DNA of 64,000 bases from JANMGV01 sp037440405 (GTDB taxonomy: Bacteria; Planctomycetota; Planctomycetia; Pirellulales; Pirellulaceae), in contig JBBIUE010000001.1 of NCBI GenBank assembly GCA_037440405.1, positions 62,001 to 126,000 on the forward strand, in the 5' to 3' direction. Both the position numbers and the translations under genes were made by a program. The notes beneath the pieces were generated by a model, which was not told where the DNA came from, searched no databases, and was given only the letters and a program-made list of their open reading frames with translations. Shown piece after piece: positions 43,523-51,856 of this stretch. Position 1 is the first letter of the stretch; each line of letters begins with the position of its first letter.

Positions 43523-44695
43523 CGGAAGGTAAATAGAAAACATCGTGTTGAAGGCTACATTGCGTCGAAATGTCATAACGTGCACTGCGATTACCGACTT
43601 GGTTTTAACCGATTTTTCAAGCTCTGAACAACCGAATTCCCTTTGATGCAAGGTCGCACCACTAAGGTTCTTCGAACTTGCAAGGAAGAATAGAGTCGAG
43701 GAAAAGTCGGCTTGTAAGCCTTCACGATTCTCAACTGCAAAGACGCAAAGTTTTCGCACCCTCCAAAGGACGAATGTGCAAGAGCCAAGGTCGAAAGTAC
43801 CAGAACACTAAACGAACCGTTCCATTTCGGATCAGTTACCAACGATGATCCGCAAGGTCAGAGCAACTTAGGCGGCTTGCAAGTTGCGACCATCGCTCAT
43901 TCCGCTCGCCAAACTCGCCGTGGTCCACGCTTGGAGCGTGAACGGTTTCACCTATCAGCAGCCCGAAACGTGAGTGTTGAAGTTGCGCATTTGATATAAC
44001 CCGCCGCGTTAGCAAATGAATCTTGAACTTAATCTCTCCCCTGGCTGACGCTGCGGATTGCGATTTTTTTGCGGTAGGTGACGAAAATCGCAACTTCAAA
44101 AAAAAGAGAGTGAGGCATGCAACGTTCAACCTCTGGGCTAGCAATTTTTCTACTGCCGTTTGTCGTAAATTCTGCCTTTTCCGGTCGTTTTGGCGGCAAT
44201 GAGTCGGATTTCGACGCTTTTTATAGCCCAGAGTTCTGGAACTTTTCTGGCGATCTAGATTCGAAAGTAGCAGGATGTTGGGTTAAAAGGTTCGCGACTT
44301 GGGCGCCGTAGTCAGTTAGGGTGTGCCGAGCAGGAGTTTCTCGCTGGTTTGATTTCGTGATTCGAGGAGCAAGGTTTCGCCCGTACGTAAGTTCCGTGCC
44401 TCAACGAAAGCGGACGGGCGCAATCCCTCCGGTTTTGCTTGTGCCGGACGGCTTGTGCCGTGCGGCTCATAGCGGCAAGTTGCTTCGGGCCAACTCCGTA
44501 CATCCTTCGAAGACGAACCGCCATGCCACGTGGAATGCAGAGGTAAGGCTTCGGTCGATGGTTGGTTGCTGGGCAAATTCGTAGCGAGAGGTGTAAACAG
44601 CGACGGTTGCGGCAGCACATTTTTTATTCAACGCTCGTTTTGACATCTTCCAACCGAAACGTTTCATTCAGACTTCATCGTTCATCGTCGATCGC
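43523..44695. other. Gene-poor region with candidate noncoding element
   Basis: About 1.17 kb with no well-supported gene. A 64-codon plus frame at 44117-44311 has a signal-peptide-like start and GTGAGG a few bases before the ATG, so a small secreted peptide cannot be ruled out (low confidence). The segment 44310-44600 is open in several frames at once on the minus strand, has a distinctive composition and may be a dispersed element. An inverted repeat lies at 44058-44093. Confidence 0.5.
44058..44093. repeat. Inverted repeat with 10-base arms
   Basis: TTGCGATTTT (44058-44067) and AAAATCGCAA (44084-44093) are perfect arms with a 16-base spacer. They lie between the cytochrome c and metzincin-like genes and could be an operator or an RNA hairpin. 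The left flank resembles the motif at 16778. Confidence 0.5.
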
Positions 44696-47395
44696 ATGCT
44701 TACGCCCCGTTCTAACCAGCGAAGATCAGAATACTCGAAGGCGAATCGCCGTCGTCGATTACTGTGCGAGGCTTTAGAGCAGCGCGCCATGTTGGCCGGT
44801 TTACCTTACGGTGCCATGCCTCATGATACCGCCGAATACATGCTGGGAACGATTGCGGTTACACCGGTACTGCTGGAAAGCAATGGTGAGATCGATCGAA
44901 ACGTCGAGAACTGGAATGAAGCTCATATTCAAGAAGTTCTCTTGAAGCTGAACGAGAGCTTTCAGTGGTGGGAAAACCTGCTTGCGTCGCAAACCCCGAA
45001 TCATGAACTGAAATTTGTGCTCAATGAGGAGTTTGCATCGAAGACCTTTGAAACCGCTTATGAACCAATCAATCGCCGATCGGATGACTATCGGCTTTGG
45101 GTTAGCGAGTTTTTAGCAGCGCAAGGCTTCAATAACTCGATTGATCTGGAGAGCAACATCCGCGACTTCAATCACGCTCAGCGTCTGAAGTTGAACACAG
45201 ACTGGGCCTTCACCGTTTTCGTGGTCAATTCTCAAATCGACGGTGATGGCACGTTCGCGTCGGGAGGAACCTTCAGTCGAGCTTTTGCGTTCGCGGGCGG
45301 CCTGTTCTATGTTGTACCATCGACCCGACCTGCTTCCACATTCACTCACGAAACTGGGCACATCTTCTACGCTTACGACGAGTATTCGGGAGGCGAAAGT
45401 TACTTCGCGCGACGCGGTTACTATAACGCACAGAACTTGAACGCCCTCCAAGACAACCCAGACCCAAATTTCGTTCAAGCTCCCAGCATCATGGCTGCTG
45501 GGCCGAAGCTGCTCGAGGCCTACCAAGCAGGTACCTCCCCAGCCAGCACTTTGGCGATGATTGGCTGGCGCGACTCCGATGGTAACGGCGTCTTCGATGT
45601 TTTGGATGTTCCCGTCGAACTGAACGGGTATGGTCGATTCGACCCGTTGGAGGGCGTCTACCGATTCCAGGGTAGCGTCAAGGTTGGCACGCTTCCCAAT
45701 CAGAATTCCTCTGGTTTGCAAAACGATATTTCGACTAGTCGAGTTTCTCGAATCGAGTACCGTTTTCCCGGAACGGATTGGCGAACGGCAATAACGATCC
45801 AGGCGGCCGAGAGTTCCTTTGATATATCAATTCCCACCGGCATTCGTCGGCAAGGCACGATTGAAATTCGCGCTTTATCAACCACGCCTGGTGTCGTGAG
45901 TCCTTCCTTCATCGGAAATCTCTCGCCAACCGGAGATGCGATGCAGCAGCTTGGCATCACGGGGTTTGTTTACGGTGATTGGGACGCCAGCGGAACGTGG
46001 GGAACGGGTGAGGATGGACGAGCGTCCTGGAGAGTCCATCTTCTTGACAACTCGGGGCAGCCGCTGAACTTGCACCGCAGAATCGAACCCGACGATCAGC
46101 CGCTGGGATTACTGAATAGTAACGCTTATCCGGGAGTGACCTTATCGACAGTCGGTTTGGATGCGGAAGGGGGACTGGGCGTTTTCAATGACCCCAACGC
46201 CACGACCGGCAGTCGCGTATTTCGTCCCTACTCTGTGTTGTCGGCTGATTTTTCACCAGTCTGGACGGGACGCAATCATCAGCTCAAGATCGATTTCCAT
46301 TCTCCGACATCGTACGTCTCGGTAGATATCATCGGCGCTCAGAGTGGAAGCATCGGAAGACTCGAAATCTACGATGCCGCTGGGAACTTGATCGATCGGG
46401 TAACATCGGGGCCGATCGGTTTAGGTAGGTCCACCAGTCTCGAAGTAGCAACAGCTTCCGCAACGATTGCTTCGGCTATTGTTCGGGCTCACGCAAACAC
46501 CTCGATCAAGATCGATAACCTGCGCTACGGCCCGAAAACTTCGACGACAACCGACCGCTTCGGGTACTATGCATTCACGGGAATTCCAGCAGGTGACTAT
46601 CGTGTCCGAGCAGTGCCACCGAGTTCAGCTTGGAGAGTTACTTCTCCTCCGTCCGGAGTTCTCAGCGTCTCTTATGATGGCTTGACCGAAGTCAATCACC
46701 GCGATTTCGGAGCGATCTTCGAGGGGAGCCCATGGCATCATGCAAGCTTTCCAGAAGATGTTAACAAGAATGGGCAAGTCACTCCGCAGGATGCCTTGAT
46801 CGTCATCAACTTGTTGAATCGTCGAGGAATTGGGCCCCTGGATTCTAGCGTTCCGACGACGTTTGGCGTCGACGTGAATGGGGACGGTGCACTGACTCCA
46901 ATGGATGCTCTAATGGTCATCAACTACCTCAACGCGCGCGGCAGCGGAGGGAGCGGAGGCGGAGGTGAAGGCGAAAGTGGCAATGGAGGAGGAAGGTTCG
47001 CCGGACCATCGTCGGGGGGCTCTGGCCCTGGCCAAGGCGAGCAGGACGACTCTTCGGTCCAGACTCCATTGGTCGCAACGGCCCAGAGTCTTTCGGCGCT
47101 TCCCGAGTCTTTCTGTATTCCCAAAGCATTAGATCGAACATGGGATGGAACACCTTCGAGCCAAGCAACCTCGCTACTCCGAGATAAATCCAACGACGAT
47201 GCAAGCCGGGACTTGACTCCGGATGTGGTGGCTTTTCTCATTGGACCGCTTCCAATGACTTCCGAATCATTGGGTGATGATTCGGACTTCGATGCGGGAT
47301 CGACATTCTCGCGATTGGTCGAACATCCACTCGATCGGAACGAGTTAGCCGATCATGTCGATCGAGCTGTATTGGACTTCGCGTGGTTGATGTAG
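44696..47395 (+). CDS. Secreted metzincin-like protease with dockerin repeats
   Basis: This 899-residue protein starts with a basic region and the motif L-C-E-A-L-E-Q-R-A-M-L-A, matching the LEPRxLL N-terminal signature of large planctomycete surface proteins. A peptidase domain (about 50-330) has H218-E-T-G-H222 followed by Y-D-E-Y, like the H-E-x-G-H...D-E-Y of M64 peptidases, and a Met in P-S-I-M-A-A-G that could be the Met-turn. Beta-rich domains follow (330-640, including a carboxypeptidase-regulatory-like fold). Two dockerin type I repeats (about 695-755), each with D-V-N-x-N/D-G and a calcium loop, precede a Gly-rich tail. Cohesin partners would be elsewhere. It is preceded by a region with no operon partner. 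Confidence 0.75.
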   Translation: MLTPRSNQRRSEYSKANRRRRLLCEALEQRAMLAGLPYGAMPHDTAEYMLGTIAVTPVLLESNGEIDRNVENWNEAHIQEVLLKLNESFQWWENLLASQTPNHELKFVLNEEFASKTFETAYEPINRRSDDYRLWVSEFLAAQGFNNSIDLESNIRDFNHAQRLKLNTDWAFTVFVVNSQIDGDGTFASGGTFSRAFAFAGGLFYVVPSTRPASTFTHETGHIFYAYDEYSGGESYFARRGYYNAQNLNALQDNPDPNFVQAPSIMAAGPKLLEAYQAGTSPASTLAMIGWRDSDGNGVFDVLDVPVELNGYGRFDPLEGVYRFQGSVKVGTLPNQNSSGLQNDISTSRVSRIEYRFPGTDWRTAITIQAAESSFDISIPTGIRRQGTIEIRALSTTPGVVSPSFIGNLSPTGDAMQQLGITGFVYGDWDASGTWGTGEDGRASWRVHLLDNSGQPLNLHRRIEPDDQPLGLLNSNAYPGVTLSTVGLDAEGGLGVFNDPNATTGSRVFRPYSVLSADFSPVWTGRNHQLKIDFHSPTSYVSVDIIGAQSGSIGRLEIYDAAGNLIDRVTSGPIGLGRSTSLEVATASATIASAIVRAHANTSIKIDNLRYGPKTSTTTDRFGYYAFTGIPAGDYRVRAVPPSSAWRVTSPPSGVLSVSYDGLTEVNHRDFGAIFEGSPWHHASFPEDVNKNGQVTPQDALIVINLLNRRGIGPLDSSVPTTFGVDVNGDGALTPMDALMVINYLNARGSGGSGGGGEGESGNGGGRFAGPSSGGSGPGQGEQDDSSVQTPLVATAQSLSALPESFCIPKALDRTWDGTPSSQATSLLRDKSNDDASRDLTPDVVAFLIGPLPMTSESLGDDSDFDAGSTFSRLVEHPLDRNELADHVDRAVLDFAWLM

Positions 47396-47850
47396 TCGTA
47401 GCTCGACCAGACGAATCTTTGTTGACGTCGAGAGCTCGAACAAGAAGCGTGCGTGGAACAGGCATTTGTCTTGAAGTGTTGCAGAAGTTTTAGCGGGGCT
47501 GGTTTGGAAGCAAGCGTATCTGTCAGAAAGTTCGCTTCGCAGACGCGCGAGCCACCGTTGAATTGCCTCATGTACCCCAACCGCATGGACACGAGAGAAA
47601 AAGTAATCCGCTGCGTCGACAAGGGACGGACCCTGCTGATTGTTCCTGCTTTCTATGACAACTCCCGGCGCTTGCCAAAGGCAAACTGATCTTTGTCACT
47701 CGCGCCGGAATAGCTGGACGGTTACGAATGAATTGCGGGGGGGCTTATTGGGAATCCGGGCCAAAGGGATGCTTGTCATGAAGAAACGAAGTCTCCCGAA
47801 CCAGGATGCTCTTCGCAGTCTCTACAAAATCCGTAGAATCTATCCTTTCT
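47396..47850. other. Intergenic region between the dockerin protein and tRNA-Ser
   Basis: About 455 bases. A 78-codon plus frame (47453-47689) has no domain and a weak start. The last 30 bases contain TAGAAT (47834-47839), a good position for a tRNA promoter -10. Confidence 0.45.
47834..47839 (+). promoter_or_regulatory. Candidate -10 of the tRNA-Ser promoter
   Basis: TAGAAT lies 11 bases before the tRNA, with TTCGCA 16 bases upstream as a weak -35. Position fits transcription starting just before the mature tRNA. Confidence 0.3.
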
Positions 47851-47937
47851 GGAGAGGTGGCAGAGTGGACGATTGCGCTGGTCTTGAAAACCAGAGTCGG
47901 GGTGACTCGACCCAGGGTTCGAATCCCTGCCTCTCCG
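47851..47937 (+). tRNA. tRNA-Ser (anticodon TGA)
   Basis: This 87-nt sequence pairs GGAGAGG with CCTCTCC in the acceptor stem, discriminator G. The anticodon stem CTGGT/ACCAG encloses CTTGAAA, with TGA at 47885-47887. A long variable arm (AGTCGGGGTGACTCGACCC region) and the T-arm GGTTCGAATCC fit a class II serine tRNA. CCA is not encoded. The tRNA reads UCA and, with wobble, other UCN codons. serS lies about 4 kb downstream. Confidence 0.97.
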
Positions 47938-48069
47938 CTCCTGTAAGTGAATCGATGAAACTGAGCGAATGAGTCATGATGATCTGTTCATCGTCGGCGA
48001 TTTTTAGTCTACTGGTCATCAAGAATTTCAACGTAAACTTGCTTGGTGCATCAGCCCCCTGAGAGAATA

Positions 48070-48690
48070 GTGAACTGGATTAGGGCGATCTTCATTACAT
48101 TCCTTTCGGGATTCCTTGGATTGATCTGTGGAGGTTTGATCATGAACCTCTGCGTTGGTTGGTATCGCATATCGAGTTTTGAAGGCAAGTCAGGCTACTC
48201 CATCGTCGGAGCGGCTTTGCTCGGCGGTGTCCTTGGAGGGTTGGTAGGACTTATATTTTCCATTCTGCTATGGACCGCAAACATCGATGGATTTTCGAAA
48301 GCCGTGATCCTTTCCTTGGGATGCGTCCTAACGATGGCGGGGGCAACACTAGCTGTAAGCTGGATCTTGGCGGATCGAGAACCCACCTGGAATGGGAGAC
48401 CTTTCGTTGTTGACATCGAACTCAGGTGTCCTCGCGGGTTTGAGATTCCTGAGCTCGATTACGGACGAGCTTCCGCCGAGATATACCCGCTTTACGGTGA
48501 GAGATTTCCAACGGGAGATCTTCGATTGGACGAAGCCTATACGGTGGACGGACAGTCCCTCATTCCAGCCACCGTGCCGTTGATGACAAGTTTCACGAAC
48601 ACGTATCTCAACGTTCGATTTAATGAAGAGTTAAACCTGTTGTTCCCCATGCCGATGGATCGGCGATCGATCCATCCCGAACCTCCTTAG
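48070..48690 (+). CDS. Hypothetical membrane protein
   Basis: This roughly 206-residue protein has three membrane helices (about 5-28, 45-72 and 80-102) followed by a soluble domain of about 100 residues. The helices contain Gly-rich stretches (A-L-L-G-G-V-L-G-G-L-V-G-L). The soluble part (I-E-L-R-C-P-R-G-F-E-I-P) has no family I recognise. GTG 48070 (GAGAG about 4 bases upstream) is preferred over TTG 48043. The next gene follows 104 bases later on the same strand, so the pair may be cotranscribed. Confidence 0.6.
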   Translation: MNWIRAIFITFLSGFLGLICGGLIMNLCVGWYRISSFEGKSGYSIVGAALLGGVLGGLVGLIFSILLWTANIDGFSKAVILSLGCVLTMAGATLAVSWILADREPTWNGRPFVVDIELRCPRGFEIPELDYGRASAEIYPLYGERFPTGDLRLDEAYTVDGQSLIPATVPLMTSFTNTYLNVRFNEELNLLFPMPMDRRSIHPEPP

Positions 48691-48794
48691 AGCGATTGGA
48701 TTCCCGTCGAGCGAACTCATGCCGACCCAACGAAGATCCAAGACCCGCAGTTTCACGTTCGCTATCGGCTACGTCTGGGACAGCAGGAGCAACC

Positions 48795-49457
48795 ATGAGT
48801 CAGGGCGAGTCCATTCCTCTGCATAACGGGCGTGTAAGGGACGCGATGGACCGATTTGTTCGAAGTCTGCCACCCACTTTCGATGCGTGGCACGACGGGA
48901 CTGGATATGACTTAGAGATTCTGGAAGTGGGTGGCGAAGCTGAACGCAAGTCGGTCGAGAGCATCCTGCTTTCGCGTTCTGTCAATGATTGGCGCGATAT
49001 TGAGGCCTTAGCCGCTGTCGGAACTCCATCCACAATTAAGCGATTGCGGGCAGCCTATGAACAGGGACCACTGATCATCAAGATTGCTGTCTTGATGCAC
49101 GCTGCCGAAATCGTTCCCGACTCGGAACGAGAGCAAATACTCATCGAAGCGCTGGCGCTACCTTATGAGGACGGTACTTTCACTCAAGCGATGATCTTGA
49201 TTGAAACCCATCACTCCGAAAAAATTCGACAAGTGCTGTGGCGAGGAGTTGCTTCAGACCGTGGTAATAAGGCTGCCCTCTTTGCCGCGATGTTGATTTA
49301 TCTGTATGGCAAGGGCGAATCGGCATACGACTTTCAGCACCGTCCCATGCTCGTCAAGTTTCTCACCGAGGACATCGATGAACGCCGAGAGGCACTGCGT
49401 GAACTCTGCAAGTTGCTCGAAACGAATCCGAGTCCTGGAATCACCGAGGATGACTGA
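48795..49457 (+). CDS. Hypothetical HEAT-repeat-like protein
   Basis: This 220-residue cytoplasmic protein has no signal peptide. It begins with a conserved-looking block (F-D-A-W-H-D-G-T-G-Y-D-L-E-I-L), then alpha-helical pairs with HEAT-like features: W-R-D-I-E-A-L-A-A-V-G-T-P-S-T-I, and later V-L-W-R-G-V-A-S-D-R-G-N-K. Similar sequences without known function occur in several bacteria, as far as I recall. The start ATG 48795 is 6 bases after AGGAG. It lies after a membrane protein gene and converges on pxpC. A peptide or protein binding role is possible but not shown. Confidence 0.65.
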   Translation: MSQGESIPLHNGRVRDAMDRFVRSLPPTFDAWHDGTGYDLEILEVGGEAERKSVESILLSRSVNDWRDIEALAAVGTPSTIKRLRAAYEQGPLIIKIAVLMHAAEIVPDSEREQILIEALALPYEDGTFTQAMILIETHHSEKIRQVLWRGVASDRGNKAALFAAMLIYLYGKGESAYDFQHRPMLVKFLTEDIDERREALRELCKLLETNPSPGITEDD

Positions 49458-49633
49458 CGTCGGCTAATTCGTGCCTCTCAATGGACTTGCTTGGTCCAAC
49501 GATGGGGCGGCGATTCCGTCTTTCCTTGCTTTTTTTGAGGTAGCTCAGGTTCGCATGATCAGCGTTAGCGATGACGATTCTCTCTCAGCCTCGTGCTGCG
49601 GAAGATGCGGTGCCTGATGAGACCTCTGGCCAG

Positions 49634-50677
49634 CTATCGCGACGAGGTTGGGCGTTGCGGAGACTCGAGCCAAAGTTGCAGGTGGAGCGCGAGCATTCGA
49701 AAGCGAGAATTCAAGGCAAAAAGCTTTTCCAATGCGACCTCTGGAGTCGCCCAGCGCCAACGAACTCGTTGGCCGGGGCGAAGTTGTGCGACTTGAGGCA
49801 GGTCGGCTTGGGGTACGTGTCCCAAAATGGGATAGCCACCGGTCGGAGCGGCGTCGTTGAGCAACAAAATGGGCTGGCCATCTGGAGGCAGTTGTACCGT
49901 TCCCGGTAGCAGGCCTTCAGAAGGTGGTTCAACTCTTTCCAGGAGACGAATCTCCGGACCGGCGAATCGATAGCCCATTCGGTCAGAATCTTGGGTGATG
50001 GCATATTCAGCAAAAGAAAAATCGCAACCGCTCTCGAAACGAGTCACAGGTTGACTCGGAATGAGATCAAGGATCACTGCATCGCGGTCGTAGGTTAGAT
50101 AACTCGGGGTCTTCCATCGAGGAGCGAACCAATTCGAGCTTGAACTCGCGTCTGCGGCCAATTTCGACTGAACCGATTTGTTTTTCGCATCGCGGTTACC
50201 AACCGGAATCGAATCGCCACTCTTGAGTGCCCGGCCTTGCCAGCCTCCAAATCCAGCTCGGAGGTAGGTTGATCGACTGCCCAATAGCGGCTGAACATCG
50301 AGCCCTCCTGCAACTGCCAGATAGGTCCGCCAACCGACGAGAATGGTTCCGATCCGGATGGTGCCACCCTTTGGCAGCAAGACGGGCCGATGGGTGGGCA
50401 ATTCAAGTTCTTGTTGGTCGGTCGTTACGAGTCGTGATTGAGCCAGCCCTCCAGTGATGGCGATCAAGCTGTTGGCTGGAAATTGGATCGTATCGCCGAT
50501 ACAGGTCGATTCGATGACAGCGCTGGTAATCGGATTGCCAACGAGCAGATTGGCGAGTCGAGCAGAATAGGCATCAACGGCCCCACTTCGAACGATGCCG
50601 AAGCGGCCAAGGTTGAACCTCCCCAAATCCTGGATGGTCGAGCACGGTCCGGCGCGAACGGTTTGAATCGCGCTCAT
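49634..50677 (-). CDS. pxpC: 5-oxoprolinase subunit C (PxpC/KipA family)
   Basis: This 347-residue protein is one part of the ATP-dependent 5-oxoprolinase PxpABC, which opens 5-oxoproline to glutamate. Characteristic sequence includes T-I-Q-D-L-G-R-F near the start, S-G-A-V-D and N-x-L-V-G-N-P, and the G-G-x-Q-S-R pattern as G-L-A-Q-S-R-L. The C-terminal half has R-M/D-R-M-G-Y-R-F-A-G. ATG 50677 overlaps the pxpB stop (ATGA), so the two are coupled. No pxpA gene (LamB/YcsF family) is in this window. Confidence 0.88.
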   Translation of the reverse strand: MSAIQTVRAGPCSTIQDLGRFNLGRFGIVRSGAVDAYSARLANLLVGNPITSAVIESTCIGDTIQFPANSLIAITGGLAQSRLVTTDQQELELPTHRPVLLPKGGTIRIGTILVGWRTYLAVAGGLDVQPLLGSRSTYLRAGFGGWQGRALKSGDSIPVGNRDAKNKSVQSKLAADASSSSNWFAPRWKTPSYLTYDRDAVILDLIPSQPVTRFESGCDFSFAEYAITQDSDRMGYRFAGPEIRLLERVEPPSEGLLPGTVQLPPDGQPILLLNDAAPTGGYPILGHVPQADLPQVAQLRPGQRVRWRWATPEVALEKLFALNSRFRMLALHLQLWLESPQRPTSSR

Positions 50678-51357
50678 GGCTGGCTGGTCCAAGTATGGAA
50701 CTCATCAACCGAGATGCGAAAAAACCTGACACGGTCTCCAGGCTTCAGTAGTGTGGGCGGAAATCGATCTGGCCAGAATAGCGAGATGGGAGTCCGCCCA
50801 AGGATATTCCAACCTCCCGGTGAAGCGATGGAATAGATACCCGTCTGGCTTCCGCCAATACCGACAGATCCTGCCGGCACGTAAGTTCTTGGGGTCGCCT
50901 TTCGCGAGGCATGAAGCTCCTTAGTGAGGCCGGACAAGTATGGGAAGCCCGGCGAGAATCCAATCATCGACACGGTGTAATCACCCGACAGATGCAATTG
51001 AATGATTTGATCAACAGTCAAGAAGAGTTGCTGCTTGAGAGCTTCCAAGTCCAATCCGAATTCATCATCGTAACAAACGGGAAGATCGATGGTACGTTCG
51101 GAGCTCGGAATCGCTCCTGCGGACTCGCTATCAATCTCTAGGAGCATAGCCTTAAGTCGATCAAAGTTGATTTCAGCGGGATCGAACGAGACAAGGACAG
51201 TCTCCATTCCAGGAACGACATCGATCACGCCGCGAATCTGGGATGAGACGAGGCGCTCGACAAATTGAATCTTTGCAGGAAGAAAACGTTCCTTCTTTGG
51301 AGCATTCCAAATCACGCGGGCGGCACATTCCGCTGTTAACTGAATGGAAATGCTCAT
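50674..51357 (-). CDS. pxpB: 5-oxoprolinase subunit B (PxpB/KipI family)
   Basis: This 227-residue protein pairs with PxpC. Conserved segments are V-P-G-M-E-T-V-L-V-S-F-D-P near 48, P-V-C-Y-D-x-E-F-G-L-D-L near 100, the Y-T-V-S-M-I-G-F-S-P-G-F-P-Y-L near 130 with L-H-A-S-R and R-T-Y-V-P-A-G-S-V-G-I-G-G-S-Q-T-G, and P-G-G-W-N-I-L-G-R-T. In Bacillus KipI homologues inhibit a kinase, but here the linked pxpC suggests oxoproline hydrolysis. The promoter should be in the 51358-51856 region, shared divergently with serS. Confidence 0.9.
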   Translation of the reverse strand: MSISIQLTAECAARVIWNAPKKERFLPAKIQFVERLVSSQIRGVIDVVPGMETVLVSFDPAEINFDRLKAMLLEIDSESAGAIPSSERTIDLPVCYDDEFGLDLEALKQQLFLTVDQIIQLHLSGDYTVSMIGFSPGFPYLSGLTKELHASRKATPRTYVPAGSVGIGGSQTGIYSIASPGGWNILGRTPISLFWPDRFPPTLLKPGDRVRFFRISVDEFHTWTSQP

Positions 51358-51856
51358 CGGTTGCGTTCCGGCCCGATCGTGAAAACAGGTTCGATCTGGT
51401 GTTTTGCCATTGTCGCTACTTTAAGAGGGAAGGATACTGTTACCCGTTCTGTGGATCAACAGGACCAATTGGTGGTCAACGTCGATTCGACAGTTTCGGT
51501 TCGAGTTCGCTGTTTGGATGGCAAGACGACTTGGCGACAGCGGACCGATGTCGAGGAAGTGGACGATGTAGCTCCAGGATTCGATAAGAGAGGCATGGGA
51601 CGACTTTCGTTCCACCGCTCGCGGCTGAGCAGTACGAAGCTAAGATATTCCTGAGGACTTATTCCGATGGTGTTTACCGCTTTGAACGGTTCGGCGCGAG
51701 CCGTCTGGTAAAACGAAAACGAGAGAGCGATCCTCCGTCCGCTTCCATTGAGAATTTGGACATGTTTTCGGGCTGAATGTTGAAATTCTCGGCTGGCAAT
51801 GATTGGACAATCTTCCGAAGCAAGTAATACGTAAACGAAGCGGAGAAATTGATTCG
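51358..51856. other. Divergent intergenic region between pxpB and serS
   Basis: About 500 bases. A 97-codon plus frame at 51361-51654 has no convincing start or domain, though the coding possibility is not fully excluded. Promoters for pxpB and serS should be here. No T-box or other leader structure was recognised upstream of serS. Confidence 0.45.
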
